Shown piece after piece: positions 24,135 to 31,443 of a DNA stretch of 64,000 nt. Within the stretch, counting starts at the first letter, position 1, and the number at the start of each line of letters is the position of its first letter. A program made the translations under genes and the position numbers. The stretch lies in NCBI GenBank assembly GCA_041871065.1, contig CP168942.1, positions 278,501 through 342,500 on the forward strand. Reading direction: 5' to 3'. The notes beneath the pieces are model-generated. The model was not told the origin of the DNA. It searched no databases and saw only the letters and a program-made list of their open reading frames with translations. Source of the DNA: Weissella confusa. Lineage in GTDB: Bacteria > Bacillota > Bacilli > Lactobacillales > Lactobacillaceae.

Positions 24135-24161
24135 CGATGTCATTATAGCGCGATGTCATTA
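24135..24161. repeat. Short direct repeat
   Basis: CGATGTCATTA occurs twice (24135-24145, 24151-24161) with a 16-base period in non-coding DNA. It could be a paired regulator site; nothing else supports a role. Confidence 0.35.
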
Positions 24162-24211
24162 GCTGATAGATGCCTTGTCCCTTAATTAGTAAATAGATAT
24201 GGCGACAAATA

Positions 24212-24243
24212 AAAAAACTCAGCATTGAGCGAATGATGCTGAG
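24212..24243 (-). terminator. Intrinsic terminator on the minus strand
   Basis: CTCAGCAT (24218-24225) and ATGCTGAG (24236-24243) are perfect arms. Read on the minus strand the hairpin is followed by seven T. It would end a transcript coming from about 24430, with no annotated gene between except an 18-codon ORF. Confidence 0.8.
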
Positions 24244-24253
24244 AAAACGAAAA

Positions 24254-24306
24254 TAGACGACAGTCTACTTATAGGAGCGTGTAATTAAGTACGCACACTT
24301 AATTAC
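24254..24306 (-). ncRNA. Consecutive hairpins in the minus-strand transcript
   Basis: TAGAC/GTCTA (near 24254-24267) and a perfect 10-bp stem GTAATTAAGT/ACTTAATTAC with a 6-base loop (24281-24306) lie between the small ORF and the terminator. Together they form a compact three-hairpin 3' region typical of a small RNA or a stable untranslated region. Confidence 0.45.
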
Positions 24307-24352
24307 GGGTTTAACTATACTGCGTCAAATTAGCTGCATGTTGAGTTTGCCT

Positions 24353-24409
24353 TTAAAGTGGAACAGATGCGGGGCGTGGATGCAAAAAATGCGAAAACGG
24401 ATGAATCAT
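24353..24409 (-). CDS. Putative 18-aa peptide
   Basis: The ORF MIHPFSHFLHPRPASVPL has a near-ideal Shine-Dalgarno (GGAGGTGAT, complement of 24417-24425) upstream of its ATG. The peptide is rich in His, Pro and Phe, has no signal peptide, and matches no peptide I know. It could be a signalling peptide, a leader peptide or a toxin. The transcript appears to end at 24212 without another gene, so a regulatory leader role would need a target elsewhere. Translation is not proven. Confidence 0.4.
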   Translation of the reverse strand: MIHPFSHFLHPRPASVPL

Positions 24410-24503
24410 ATGCGATATCACCTCCACAAAAATGAATTTATCTAATACGCGTTTTAGTTGAGTGCTACTATCTATCTATTCTGAATAAGAAGGAGATATA
24501 GCG

Positions 24504-24632
24504 GTGCTTAAATTAACGGATGACGAATACGCGAGGTATATGACTTTGATCGGCGCAAATCCCAATGTAGTAGAACATATTGCAAAAAATCAACTTAAGG
24601 ACTCGGTAGAAAATAACAAGCATGAGGTGTGA
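24504..24632 (+). CDS. Putative 42-aa small protein
   Basis: GTG-initiated, preceded by AAGGAGATATA (24490-24500), a strong ribosome-binding site. The product starts MLKLTDDEYARYMTLIGAN and ends ENNKHEV; it is acidic-to-neutral, soluble and probably helical. I do not recognise it. It is divergent from the 18-aa peptide ORF, and the 95-base gap between them could hold two promoters. It has no terminator immediately behind it. Confidence 0.5.
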   Translation: MLKLTDDEYARYMTLIGANPNVVEHIAKNQLKDSVENNKHEV

Positions 24633-24745
24633 TTTTTCATTAATAACATAATGAATATAATTGCTAACGAAAGATACTCCAAATAAAGAAATAATGCATT
24701 AAACATGATATATCTGGTTTAGAATAACAACCGTAGATGTATGAA

Positions 24746-25045
24746 GAATGTGCCGGTACCTCTATTTAAATCGCGTGAATATACGGCACATTCACCACAT
24801 GGTTGATTACCCTATCACTTACAATCGAAGTGTGGTAATAGATCTATGTCGCTCTTTTATAGAACTGAGCATAGTTTCGCATCATGTGTGACTTTCGGCA
24901 CATGTGGTGTTGTGGATTGGCTAATCATGGCTAATTCGCACCTCTCTCTTTCTCTCTATATGCAAGTATACTTACCCACTGGTATATTTCATGAGGGTTT
25001 ATTTTATTTTTGTCTGAATGGTCGACTTCGGTTGGCCATTTTTTA
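24746..25045 (+). ncRNA. Candidate structured RNA ending in a UUCG-loop terminator
   Basis: Between 24633 and 25291 I see no convincing gene. Perfect 10-bp arms GAATGTGCCG/CGGCACATTC (24746-24793), ACCACA/TGTGGT (24795-24836) and CATGTG/CACATG (24884-24905) precede a hairpin TGGTCGAC-TTCG-GTTGGCCA (25019-25038) with a T-run. An 84-aa frame (24846-25100) and an 82-aa minus-strand frame cover it, but both have poor composition and lack ribosome-binding sites. A type I toxin remnant on the minus strand near 24990-25100 is possible but weak. Confidence 0.4.
25017..25045 (+). terminator. Intrinsic terminator with TTCG tetraloop
   Basis: The 8-bp stem TGGTCGAC/GTTGGCCA (two G-U pairs) closes a TTCG tetraloop and is followed by six T. 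It implies a plus-strand transcript ending here. Confidence 0.8.
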
Positions 25046-25099
25046 TTTGTCGTTAACAGAGGCGCAATACAAACAACCAACAAACACGATTTCAAAATA

Positions 25100-25136
25100 A
25101 AAACGCATCCGCAGTATAGGGGGCGGATGCGTTTTT
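25100..25136. terminator. Bidirectional intrinsic terminator
   Basis: AAAACGCATCCGC and GCGGATGCGTTTT form a perfect 13-bp stem around a 9-base loop, with A- and T-tracts on both sides. It can end the leftward DMT transporter transcript (stop at 25292). A 16-bp palindrome GTTGGTTATAACCAAC lies between at about 25217-25232. Confidence 0.85.
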
Positions 25137-25291
25137 GGAATATGTGGGTGTGATGCCTTAATGGGTGATAAGAAAACACTTTGTAAAGAAGTACGACATC
25201 ACTATATAAAATGGGCGTTGGTTATAACCAACACGATTATCATAACGTTAGCGGCTACGTTAAACGTCATAACAATCGTATTTGGGATGAA

Positions 25292-26194
25292 TTACATCTT
25301 GGTGAGGACGACACCGCAGACGAAAAGCAAAATCCCAATAATTTTGCGAAGGGTCACGCTCTTTTTAACGACACCGAACAGGCCAAGTTGTTCAACAAGC
25401 GCTGATCCCACCATAACACCGACAAGTGATAGGCCAATTGTAAGGCCAGCGCCAAGGGTGGGCATCAAGATGGTCATAATTAGAACGTAGGCAGCACCTA
25501 ACGTTGAAGCAACCCAACCAGTGATAGAAGTCAAACCAGCTGGAATTGTGTTCTTGTGCAATGACTTTGTGACAATAACGACAATCAATAAGAAAATGGT
25601 TCCCATTAGGAAGGCAATAAATGACGCACCAGAGGCGTTCTTAACAATGGCAGATAATTGGCCGTTAAACAAACCTTGGGTTGTCGAAAGGGCACCAGCA
25701 ACCAAAGACCAGATGATTTGCCAGATGTTGGCCTTAGGTGCGTTGGTTGGCAAACTCTTTTCATAAGATGTGAGGAAGACGCCAACTAATAGTAGAACAA
25801 CACCGATAATCGCGATGATTTTAACAGGGACTTGATGTGAACCGAAGGCCCCCGTCCAGTCATAAATAAGACCTGAGAAGATCTGCCCGAGGGTTGGGTA
25901 GATAACTGCGTTGATCGGTCCCAAAATGGGGAACAAGATAATGATACTGGTGATGAAGGCTGCACCTAATACACCACCAAGTAACCAAATGTTACCGTGG
26001 CTGAACCCGAGGTATAGGATGCCACTCACGTTAGCACGGGTAATCAGTAGCAATAAGAGAAATTCGATGGTTCCGATAATATAAACCATGAAGCCACCAG
26101 CAATTGGTGACGATAATTCCTTACCGAAATTTGAATTGAATGGATTTTGAACAGCTAGCATCAATCCAGATAAGATGCCAATAAGATAGAACAT
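25292..26194 (-). CDS. DMT superfamily transporter, tandem DUF606 (YdcZ-like)
   Basis: A 300-aa membrane protein with about ten helices arranged as two homologous halves. Each half begins with a similar motif (GLMLAVQNPFNSNFGKELSSP near residue 9; GALSTTQGLFNGQLSAIVKNA near 167), typical of fused DUF606/YdcZ proteins in the drug/metabolite transporter superfamily. GGAGA 5 bases before the ATG supports the start. It is divergent from the nucleoside operon, whose cre and operator occupy the 243-base gap, so it could share regulation. The substrate is unknown. Confidence 0.85.
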   Translation of the reverse strand: MFYLIGILSGLMLAVQNPFNSNFGKELSSPIAGGFMVYIIGTIEFLLLLLITRANVSGILYLGFSHGNIWLLGGVLGAAFITSIIILFPILGPINAVIYPTLGQIFSGLIYDWTGAFGSHQVPVKIIAIIGVVLLLVGVFLTSYEKSLPTNAPKANIWQIIWSLVAGALSTTQGLFNGQLSAIVKNASGASFIAFLMGTIFLLIVVIVTKSLHKNTIPAGLTSITGWVASTLGAAYVLIMTILMPTLGAGLTIGLSLVGVMVGSALVEQLGLFGVVKKSVTLRKIIGILLFVCGVVLTKM

Positions 26195-26305
26195 AATGTC
26201 TCCTTTTTTATTCTGGTTAGTGACAGAGCGACGTTGGAATTTTCAAAAATGATAGTCAGGACGCATATTTCATACGAAATTCTCCTTTATTTTGAAAAAA
26301 CCGAG

Positions 26306-26319
26306 TGTAAACGCTTTCT
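26306..26319 (+). promoter_or_regulatory. CcpA cre site of the nucleoside operon
   Basis: TGTAAACGCTTTCT matches 13 of 14 cre consensus positions. It lies at about the -35 region of the promoter whose -10 is TACATT (26338-26343), consistent with catabolite repression of nucleoside use. Confidence 0.6.
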
Positions 26320-26337
26320 AAATCTTGTGAAGCATGT

Positions 26338-26380
26338 TACATTATTACTTGTAAAACGATTTACAAAAACGTTTTACAAG
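26338..26380 (+). promoter_or_regulatory. Nucleoside operon promoter with tandem LacI-type operator
   Basis: TTGTAAAACGATTTACAA (26349-26366) plus an overlapping second half ending TTTTACAAG forms a 32-bp block identical to 19060-19091 except for one base (26372). As at rbsK it begins about 5 bases after the -10. This links nucleoside uptake and cleavage with ribokinase under one repressor. Confidence 0.75.
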
Positions 26381-26437
26381 AATTGTACACGAAATATCGT
26401 GATTGTAAAATAATTTATCTTTATTGGGGGTATCGTT

Positions 26438-27664
26438 ATGTTTTTGATTGTTAACATCATCGCTATTCCAATTCTTATCGGAATTGCGTACTTGTTCTCT
26501 ATGGATAAGAAGGCCATCGACTGGCGTTCTGTTCTAACTATTGTTGGGTTGATGTTGGTATTGGCTTGGTTCTTTAATAAGTTCACGATTGGGCAAGACA
26601 TCATCAAGGGTGCCGCAAGCGGCTTCGCTTGGTTGATCGCGGTTGCGAACCAAGGAATCGCATTTGCGTTGCCAGATTGGCTAACCGCTAACCACGGTGG
26701 ACCAAACTTCGTTACGTCAGCATTGCTACCAATCTTGTTGGTTGTCCCAATGTTCGACATCTTGACTTACATTGGTGTTCTACCATGGATCATCAAGTGG
26801 GTCGGACGTGGCTTGTCATTCATTACACGCCAACCAAAGTTTGAGGCATTCTTCTCAGTTGAGATGATGTTCCTTGGTAACACTGAAGTTTTGGCCGTAT
26901 CAAAGGCACAATTGAACCGCATGTCAGCACAACGTAATTTGACGTTGGCCATGATGTCAATGAGCTGTGTGACGGCTTCAGTCCTTGGTGCTTACACGAA
27001 GATGATTCCTGGACAATACGTTTTGATGGCCGTGCCATTGAACATCTTGGCTTCAATCGTCTTTACGGCAATCTTGAACCCAGTGCAATTGGATCCATCA
27101 GAGGATGTTATCGTTAACGAAAGTACTGAAGAAGGACACCAACGTGAGCCATTCTTCTCATTCTTGTCAAACTCAATCTTGGGCGCTGGTAAGTTGATCT
27201 TGATTATCACGGCTACGGTTATTGCCTTCGTTGGATTGGCAGCCTTGATTGACCAATTGCTAGGTTTGACTGGTTTCCACTGGTTGACGTTGGAGAAGAT
27301 CATCGGTGTTGTGATGTTCCCATTTGCTTGGTTGCTAGGATTCAACCCAGCCGACGCCTTCAACTTGTCTCAATTGATGGGATTGAAGTTGGTTACGAAC
27401 GAATTCGTTGTTATGGGTCAAATTTCAAAGTCAATCATGGCCGGAACTGGTTTGTTCCACAACCCACACGCGGTTGCTGTTACAGCCGTGTTCCTAACAA
27501 GCTTTGCTAACTTTGGAACGCTAGGTATGATTATCGGTGCCTTCAAGGGATTGACTGGTAAGAAGGTTAACGATTTGATTAGTTCTCAAGCTGGATACTT
27601 GATGCTTTCAGGTATTTTGGTTTCATTGCTAGCTGCTGCTACAGCTGGAATCTTTGTTTGGTAA
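26438..27664 (+). CDS. nupC: Concentrative nucleoside transporter (CNT/NupC family)
   Basis: A 408-aa cation-coupled nucleoside symporter with about ten helices. Family regions are FVTSALLPILLVVPMFDILTYIGVLPWII near residues 88-116, FSVEMMFLGNTEVLAVSK near 141 (the conserved nucleoside-site G-x-TE motif), and SFANFGTLGMIIGAFKGL near 352. GGGGGT precedes ATG 26438 by 9 bases. Strong codon bias implies high expression on induction. It is the first gene of an operon with two nucleoside hydrolases, which makes nucleosides the substrate with good confidence. Confidence 0.93.
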   Translation: MFLIVNIIAIPILIGIAYLFSMDKKAIDWRSVLTIVGLMLVLAWFFNKFTIGQDIIKGAASGFAWLIAVANQGIAFALPDWLTANHGGPNFVTSALLPILLVVPMFDILTYIGVLPWIIKWVGRGLSFITRQPKFEAFFSVEMMFLGNTEVLAVSKAQLNRMSAQRNLTLAMMSMSCVTASVLGAYTKMIPGQYVLMAVPLNILASIVFTAILNPVQLDPSEDVIVNESTEEGHQREPFFSFLSNSILGAGKLILIITATVIAFVGLAALIDQLLGLTGFHWLTLEKIIGVVMFPFAWLLGFNPADAFNLSQLMGLKLVTNEFVVMGQISKSIMAGTGLFHNPHAVAVTAVFLTSFANFGTLGMIIGAFKGLTGKKVNDLISSQAGYLMLSGILVSLLAAATAGIFVW

Positions 27665-27677
27665 GAGGTAAAAAATC

Positions 27678-28595
27678 ATGCGTCAGGTTATCTTAGATAT
27701 GGATCCAGGAATTGATGATGCCGCTGCGATTGCAGTTGCCGTCAATCACCCTGATTTGAATGTGTCACTTATCACCACTGTTGCTGGAAATGTGTCAGTT
27801 GATAAGACGACAAAAAATGCATTGAAGTTGCTTGAATTTTTCCATCGTGAAGACATCCCGGTTGCGGCCGGTGCATCTAAGCCATTAAAGAAGGCGTTCG
27901 CGGATGCAGCAAACATTCATGGTGAGTCGGGGATGCCGGGATATGATTTCCCAGAACCTATGATTAAGCCGATTGAGGAGGATGCGGTGACAGCGATGCA
28001 CAAAGTGTTGCAAAACAGCTCACAACCAGTGACGTTGATTGCGACAGGTGCCTACACAAATGTTGCGACGCTGTTCCAAAATTATCCATTTGATTTGGTC
28101 AATATTGATGAGGTCATTTTGATGGGTGGTTCGGTTTCGGGCGGAAACGTCTCATCAGTTGCTGAATTCAATATCTTTACTGACCCAGACGCAGCTAAGA
28201 TTGTCATGGAAGCGCCAGTTAAGAAAACCATGATTGGGCTGGACGTGACGTTGAAGGCGTTGATTACACCAGAAACGATGGCGGCTATCACACAGATGGG
28301 TAAGGCTGGTAATATGTTGAGTCATATTATTACGGCTTATGGTGATGTTCATGAAGGTGGTAAGCCGATGCACGATGTGAATACAATCCTGTATGCGGTT
28401 GATCCATCATGCATGACTGTTAAAGATGGCGCCGTTGACGTTGTCACTGAAGGGCCAGCAGCCGGTGCGACGGTTTGGGATTTCCAACACCGTTGGCACG
28501 CTAATGACTTCGTAAATGCGACGATCGGTGTCGATGTGGATGCCGAGCGCTTCAACGAATGGTTCTTGGCACAAGTGCAACAAATGAATGCTTAA
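27678..28595 (+). CDS. Nucleoside hydrolase (inosine/uridine-preferring type)
   Basis: A 305-aa cytoplasmic enzyme that cleaves ribonucleosides to base and ribose. The calcium-binding DxDxGxDDA motif is intact: LDMDPGIDDAAAI at residues 4-16. Other family features are VTLIATGAYTNVATLF near 116 (TGPxTN variant), VILMGGSVSGGN near 148, FNIFTDPDAAKIV near 165 and the C-terminal HDVNTILYAVDP near 233. It starts 13 bases after the transporter stop with AGAGG upstream. Substrate preference among nucleosides cannot be fixed from sequence. Confidence 0.93.
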   Translation: MRQVILDMDPGIDDAAAIAVAVNHPDLNVSLITTVAGNVSVDKTTKNALKLLEFFHREDIPVAAGASKPLKKAFADAANIHGESGMPGYDFPEPMIKPIEEDAVTAMHKVLQNSSQPVTLIATGAYTNVATLFQNYPFDLVNIDEVILMGGSVSGGNVSSVAEFNIFTDPDAAKIVMEAPVKKTMIGLDVTLKALITPETMAAITQMGKAGNMLSHIITAYGDVHEGGKPMHDVNTILYAVDPSCMTVKDGAVDVVTEGPAAGATVWDFQHRWHANDFVNATIGVDVDAERFNEWFLAQVQQMNA

Positions 28596-28636
28596 ATAAA
28601 ATAGTAAAACTTGTATATATAGAGGAGAATGGAAAA

Positions 28637-29581
28637 ATGGCTCAAAAGAAGATGATTTTGGACTTGGATGCAGGTGTTGATGACGCCTTGGCTTTGGCTT
28701 ATGCATTGGCAACGCCTGATGCAGATTTGATCGGAATCACATCATCATACGGGAACAACGTACAAGACATTACGTCTGTAAACAGCTTGAAGTTGTTGGA
28801 GCTGTTGGGTGCAACGGATGTGCCAGTCTTCCGCGGTGTGGATCACTCATTGAACACGGATAGCTTTGAGGCGATGCAAGTCTCAAAGGACATCCATGGT
28901 GACAATGGTATCGGTAACGTTGTTTTGCCTGAACCAAAGCGTCCAATTGAAGATCAATCTGCTGTTGACTTCCTTATTGAAGCCGCTCACAAATATGCAG
29001 AGAACTTGGTTATCGTGCCTACTGGTCCTTTGACTAACTTGGCCTTGGCATTTAAGAAGGACCCTGAAATCGCTGAGTTGATTGGTAATATCACGATTAT
29101 GGGCGGTGCGCTAACAGTACCTGGTAACGTAACCCCTTATACTGAAGCAAATATTAATCAAGATGCTGAAGCCGCCGATTATGTTTTCAAGAATGCCAAG
29201 CACTTGGTGATGGTTGGACTAGACGTCACGTTGCAAACTTTGCTTACAAAGAAAGAAACGCAACAATGGCGTGACTTGGGTACCGAAAAGGGACGTGCCT
29301 ACGCTGACATCATGGATTACTACATTGATGCTTACTACAACTTGGATATCAACAAGGCAGGTGCCGCATTGCACGATCCATTGGCTGTTGGTGTGGCGGT
29401 TGACCCTAACTTGGTAACCTTGCTACCAATTAACATGCGTGTTGACCACGAAGACGGTCGTACGATTGGTGATTTGAGCCGTTTGACTGACCCAGTTAAG
29501 AACACATACGCAGCTGTTGCGGTTGATGCACCGTTCTACTTGGAACGCTTCATGAACTACATGGCAATCGCATTGCGTTAA
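28637..29581 (+). CDS. Nucleoside hydrolase, second paralogue
   Basis: A 314-aa homologue of the previous gene. The N-terminal metal motif reads LDLDAGVDDALAL (residues 8-20), so the usual Pro is Ala while all metal-binding Asp remain. It also has VIVPTGPLTNLALAF near 123, ITIMGGALTVPGNVTPYTEANI near 150 and LHDPLAVGVAVDP near 243 (catalytic His-Asp region). GGAG(A) 12-16 bases upstream and the N-terminal motif set ATG 28637; the frame opens inside the preceding gene. Much stronger codon bias than its partner suggests different expression or origin. It probably covers a different nucleoside class. Confidence 0.93.
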   Translation: MAQKKMILDLDAGVDDALALAYALATPDADLIGITSSYGNNVQDITSVNSLKLLELLGATDVPVFRGVDHSLNTDSFEAMQVSKDIHGDNGIGNVVLPEPKRPIEDQSAVDFLIEAAHKYAENLVIVPTGPLTNLALAFKKDPEIAELIGNITIMGGALTVPGNVTPYTEANINQDAEAADYVFKNAKHLVMVGLDVTLQTLLTKKETQQWRDLGTEKGRAYADIMDYYIDAYYNLDINKAGAALHDPLAVGVAVDPNLVTLLPINMRVDHEDGRTIGDLSRLTDPVKNTYAAVAVDAPFYLERFMNYMAIALR

Positions 29582-29589
29582 TTTAAGAT

Positions 29590-29624
29590 GATAAAGCCGT
29601 TCGTTTGAACGGCTTTTTTATTTT
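29590..29624 (+). terminator. Intrinsic terminator of the nucleoside operon
   Basis: AAAGCCGTTC pairs with GAACGGCTTT around GTTT, followed by a T-rich tract. Confidence 0.9.
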
Positions 29625-29743
29625 GCCTAAAAATTTGTCATTCAATTTAACAAGGTCTTTTTAGGAAAGGAAACTGTTCTAAACGGTGAGGTGACGCGGT
29701 TAATCTAGTAATACAAAACAATATAGATTTGGGGGATGGACAG

Positions 29744-31255
29744 ATGATCGAGATGATGTTTGGTAAACGAGAGTATGAAAAAATACAACTATTAAACACA
29801 CTGGTTGCTAATGAAGATCGTGCTATTTTGATTGCCGACTTGATGCGTGAATTGAAATGGTCAAAGTACTTGGTGCTGAGCATTATCGAAGAAGTGGCCA
29901 TTGATTTGCAAGATTTTTATAAAGACTCCCCAAATATACTGACTCTGAAATCAGATAAACGAATTGTAATGCTTGATTCAGCAAGACAAATTAATGTTGA
30001 AGCGCTCGCTGCACAATATTTTCATCGCACAGCAGGTTGGCAGATGCTCATTAAGATGTTGAACGAAACGATGCATTCGTATACATATTTTTCGGAACGG
30101 TTCAATTGCTCGGTGGGGACGGCCAGAAACACGAAAGTTTTGTTAGAGAAAAACTTAGCGGAATATAGTGTTGTGGTTTCAAATGACTATCAACTTAAAT
30201 CAAGCTCGGAGTCTCGCTTACGATTAATGTTTCTTGATTTGTTTAGATCGTATTGGTGTGAGGATGATACGCCTTTTGATGCCACTACCGAAACAATGAT
30301 TGATGAAGCGATGATCTGGTTATATAAAGAAGTACCGGTGGTAGGAAGTTTACAAATGTCTGCTATTCAGGAAATTAAAATCTATTTGGGCATCTTATTT
30401 GTGCGCATTCAAAAGGAGCATTTTGCATCGATTGAATGGGTGGATAAGACCTTGCTGGATAATGAACGGTTGGTGGGCAGCAGTAAAGCCATCGTGAATC
30501 GATTAATTCATCAATTGATTCATCAATTGGCAGTGAGTGATGAGATAGCGCGAGTAGAAGCACGCCACTTTTTAGTATTTCTATATGCGCTTGGTATTTT
30601 TTCAAACACCGAAGAATGTTTATGTTTAACAGATGACCTGATTCAACAACAAAACAGGTTGATAGAAATGGTCCTTGATGAAGTGCAAATGTTAGGTGAT
30701 ATCAAATTCTCTCAGCTACAGAACGTTCGGCTGGGCAGCTATTTAGAACCAAAATTAATCCAGCTGTCAGTTAAGTATGGCGTTGAATCCAGCGAATACG
30801 GGAAAGCGACCATTGCGGAACGTTTTCCAGACATTGATGTTATTGTTGGGAGAATTATCGCCAAATTTGGAACGTCCATCGCGATGGACGTGCAAACGAT
30901 TAACAATGCGTTGTATACGACACTATTGATGGTGATTTGTTCGGTGTGCCAAAAAGAGCGACTCTATCCCAAAATTAGGGTGGAACTAGATTTACCTGGT
31001 TTGCCGGGTACACAACAAATGATCAGTAATATGATTTTGGGGATGCCGGAATTTAATGTAGACGTAACGGTGCAGCATGATTCTGATGTCGACATTGTCA
31101 TCTCAAGCGCGAATCGACAGGATGTTGCACGAGAAAACCTGTTTGAATGGCGAGGGTTACCAACTGATAAACAAGTGCGTCAATTACGTGCGAGATTACG
31201 TGAATTGAGATGTAAAGACGTAATAAAGCTCATAAATGATGTGAAAACGTCATGA
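29744..31255 (+). CDS. Mga/AtxA-like transcriptional regulator, second copy
   Basis: A 503-aa protein with the same architecture as the regulator at 21874: N-terminal winged helix (LIADLMRELKWSKYLVLSIIEEVA near residue 29), a second one (YFSERFNCSVGTARNTKVLLEK near 108), a helical PRD-like middle and a C-terminal region with DVDIVISSANRQDV near 448. Both start with a similar stretch (FGKREYEKIQLLNTLVANEDRAIL here; LGKKEVRKVALVSYFYETNQTKML there). Codon use is mixed and AT-rich, unlike the adjacent opp and nucleoside genes. GGGGGA upstream fixes ATG 29744. It lies just before oppA and may act on it; that is inference from position. Confidence 0.72.
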   Translation: MIEMMFGKREYEKIQLLNTLVANEDRAILIADLMRELKWSKYLVLSIIEEVAIDLQDFYKDSPNILTLKSDKRIVMLDSARQINVEALAAQYFHRTAGWQMLIKMLNETMHSYTYFSERFNCSVGTARNTKVLLEKNLAEYSVVVSNDYQLKSSSESRLRLMFLDLFRSYWCEDDTPFDATTETMIDEAMIWLYKEVPVVGSLQMSAIQEIKIYLGILFVRIQKEHFASIEWVDKTLLDNERLVGSSKAIVNRLIHQLIHQLAVSDEIARVEARHFLVFLYALGIFSNTEECLCLTDDLIQQQNRLIEMVLDEVQMLGDIKFSQLQNVRLGSYLEPKLIQLSVKYGVESSEYGKATIAERFPDIDVIVGRIIAKFGTSIAMDVQTINNALYTTLLMVICSVCQKERLYPKIRVELDLPGLPGTQQMISNMILGMPEFNVDVTVQHDSDVDIVISSANRQDVARENLFEWRGLPTDKQVRQLRARLRELRCKDVIKLINDVKTS

Positions 31256-31443
31256 AAATGAGTAATATTCTCATTTTTAAAAACGTTGATATACCGAGGG
31301 GTTTAAACGTTTTATTGCCTGAAATTCAAACATAATTCACAGTTTGTATTAAAAAATGGCATTGCTTCTCATTTTCGTCCAGGATATGATACATGCATAT
31401 TGAAAAACGTTATTTACATTTTCTGGATATGGGGAGTTATTTT

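Noticed and set aside
24846..25100. 84-aa open frame on the plus strand
   Set aside because: No ribosome-binding site, odd composition, crosses the UUCG-loop terminator and inverted repeats; non-coding is more likely.
24931..25179. 82-aa open frame on the minus strand as a possible holin-like type I toxin
   Set aside because: Only a short hydrophobic stretch and a Lys-rich tail recall such toxins; the start lies beyond a terminator and no ribosome-binding site is seen. Kept only as a possibility in the findings.
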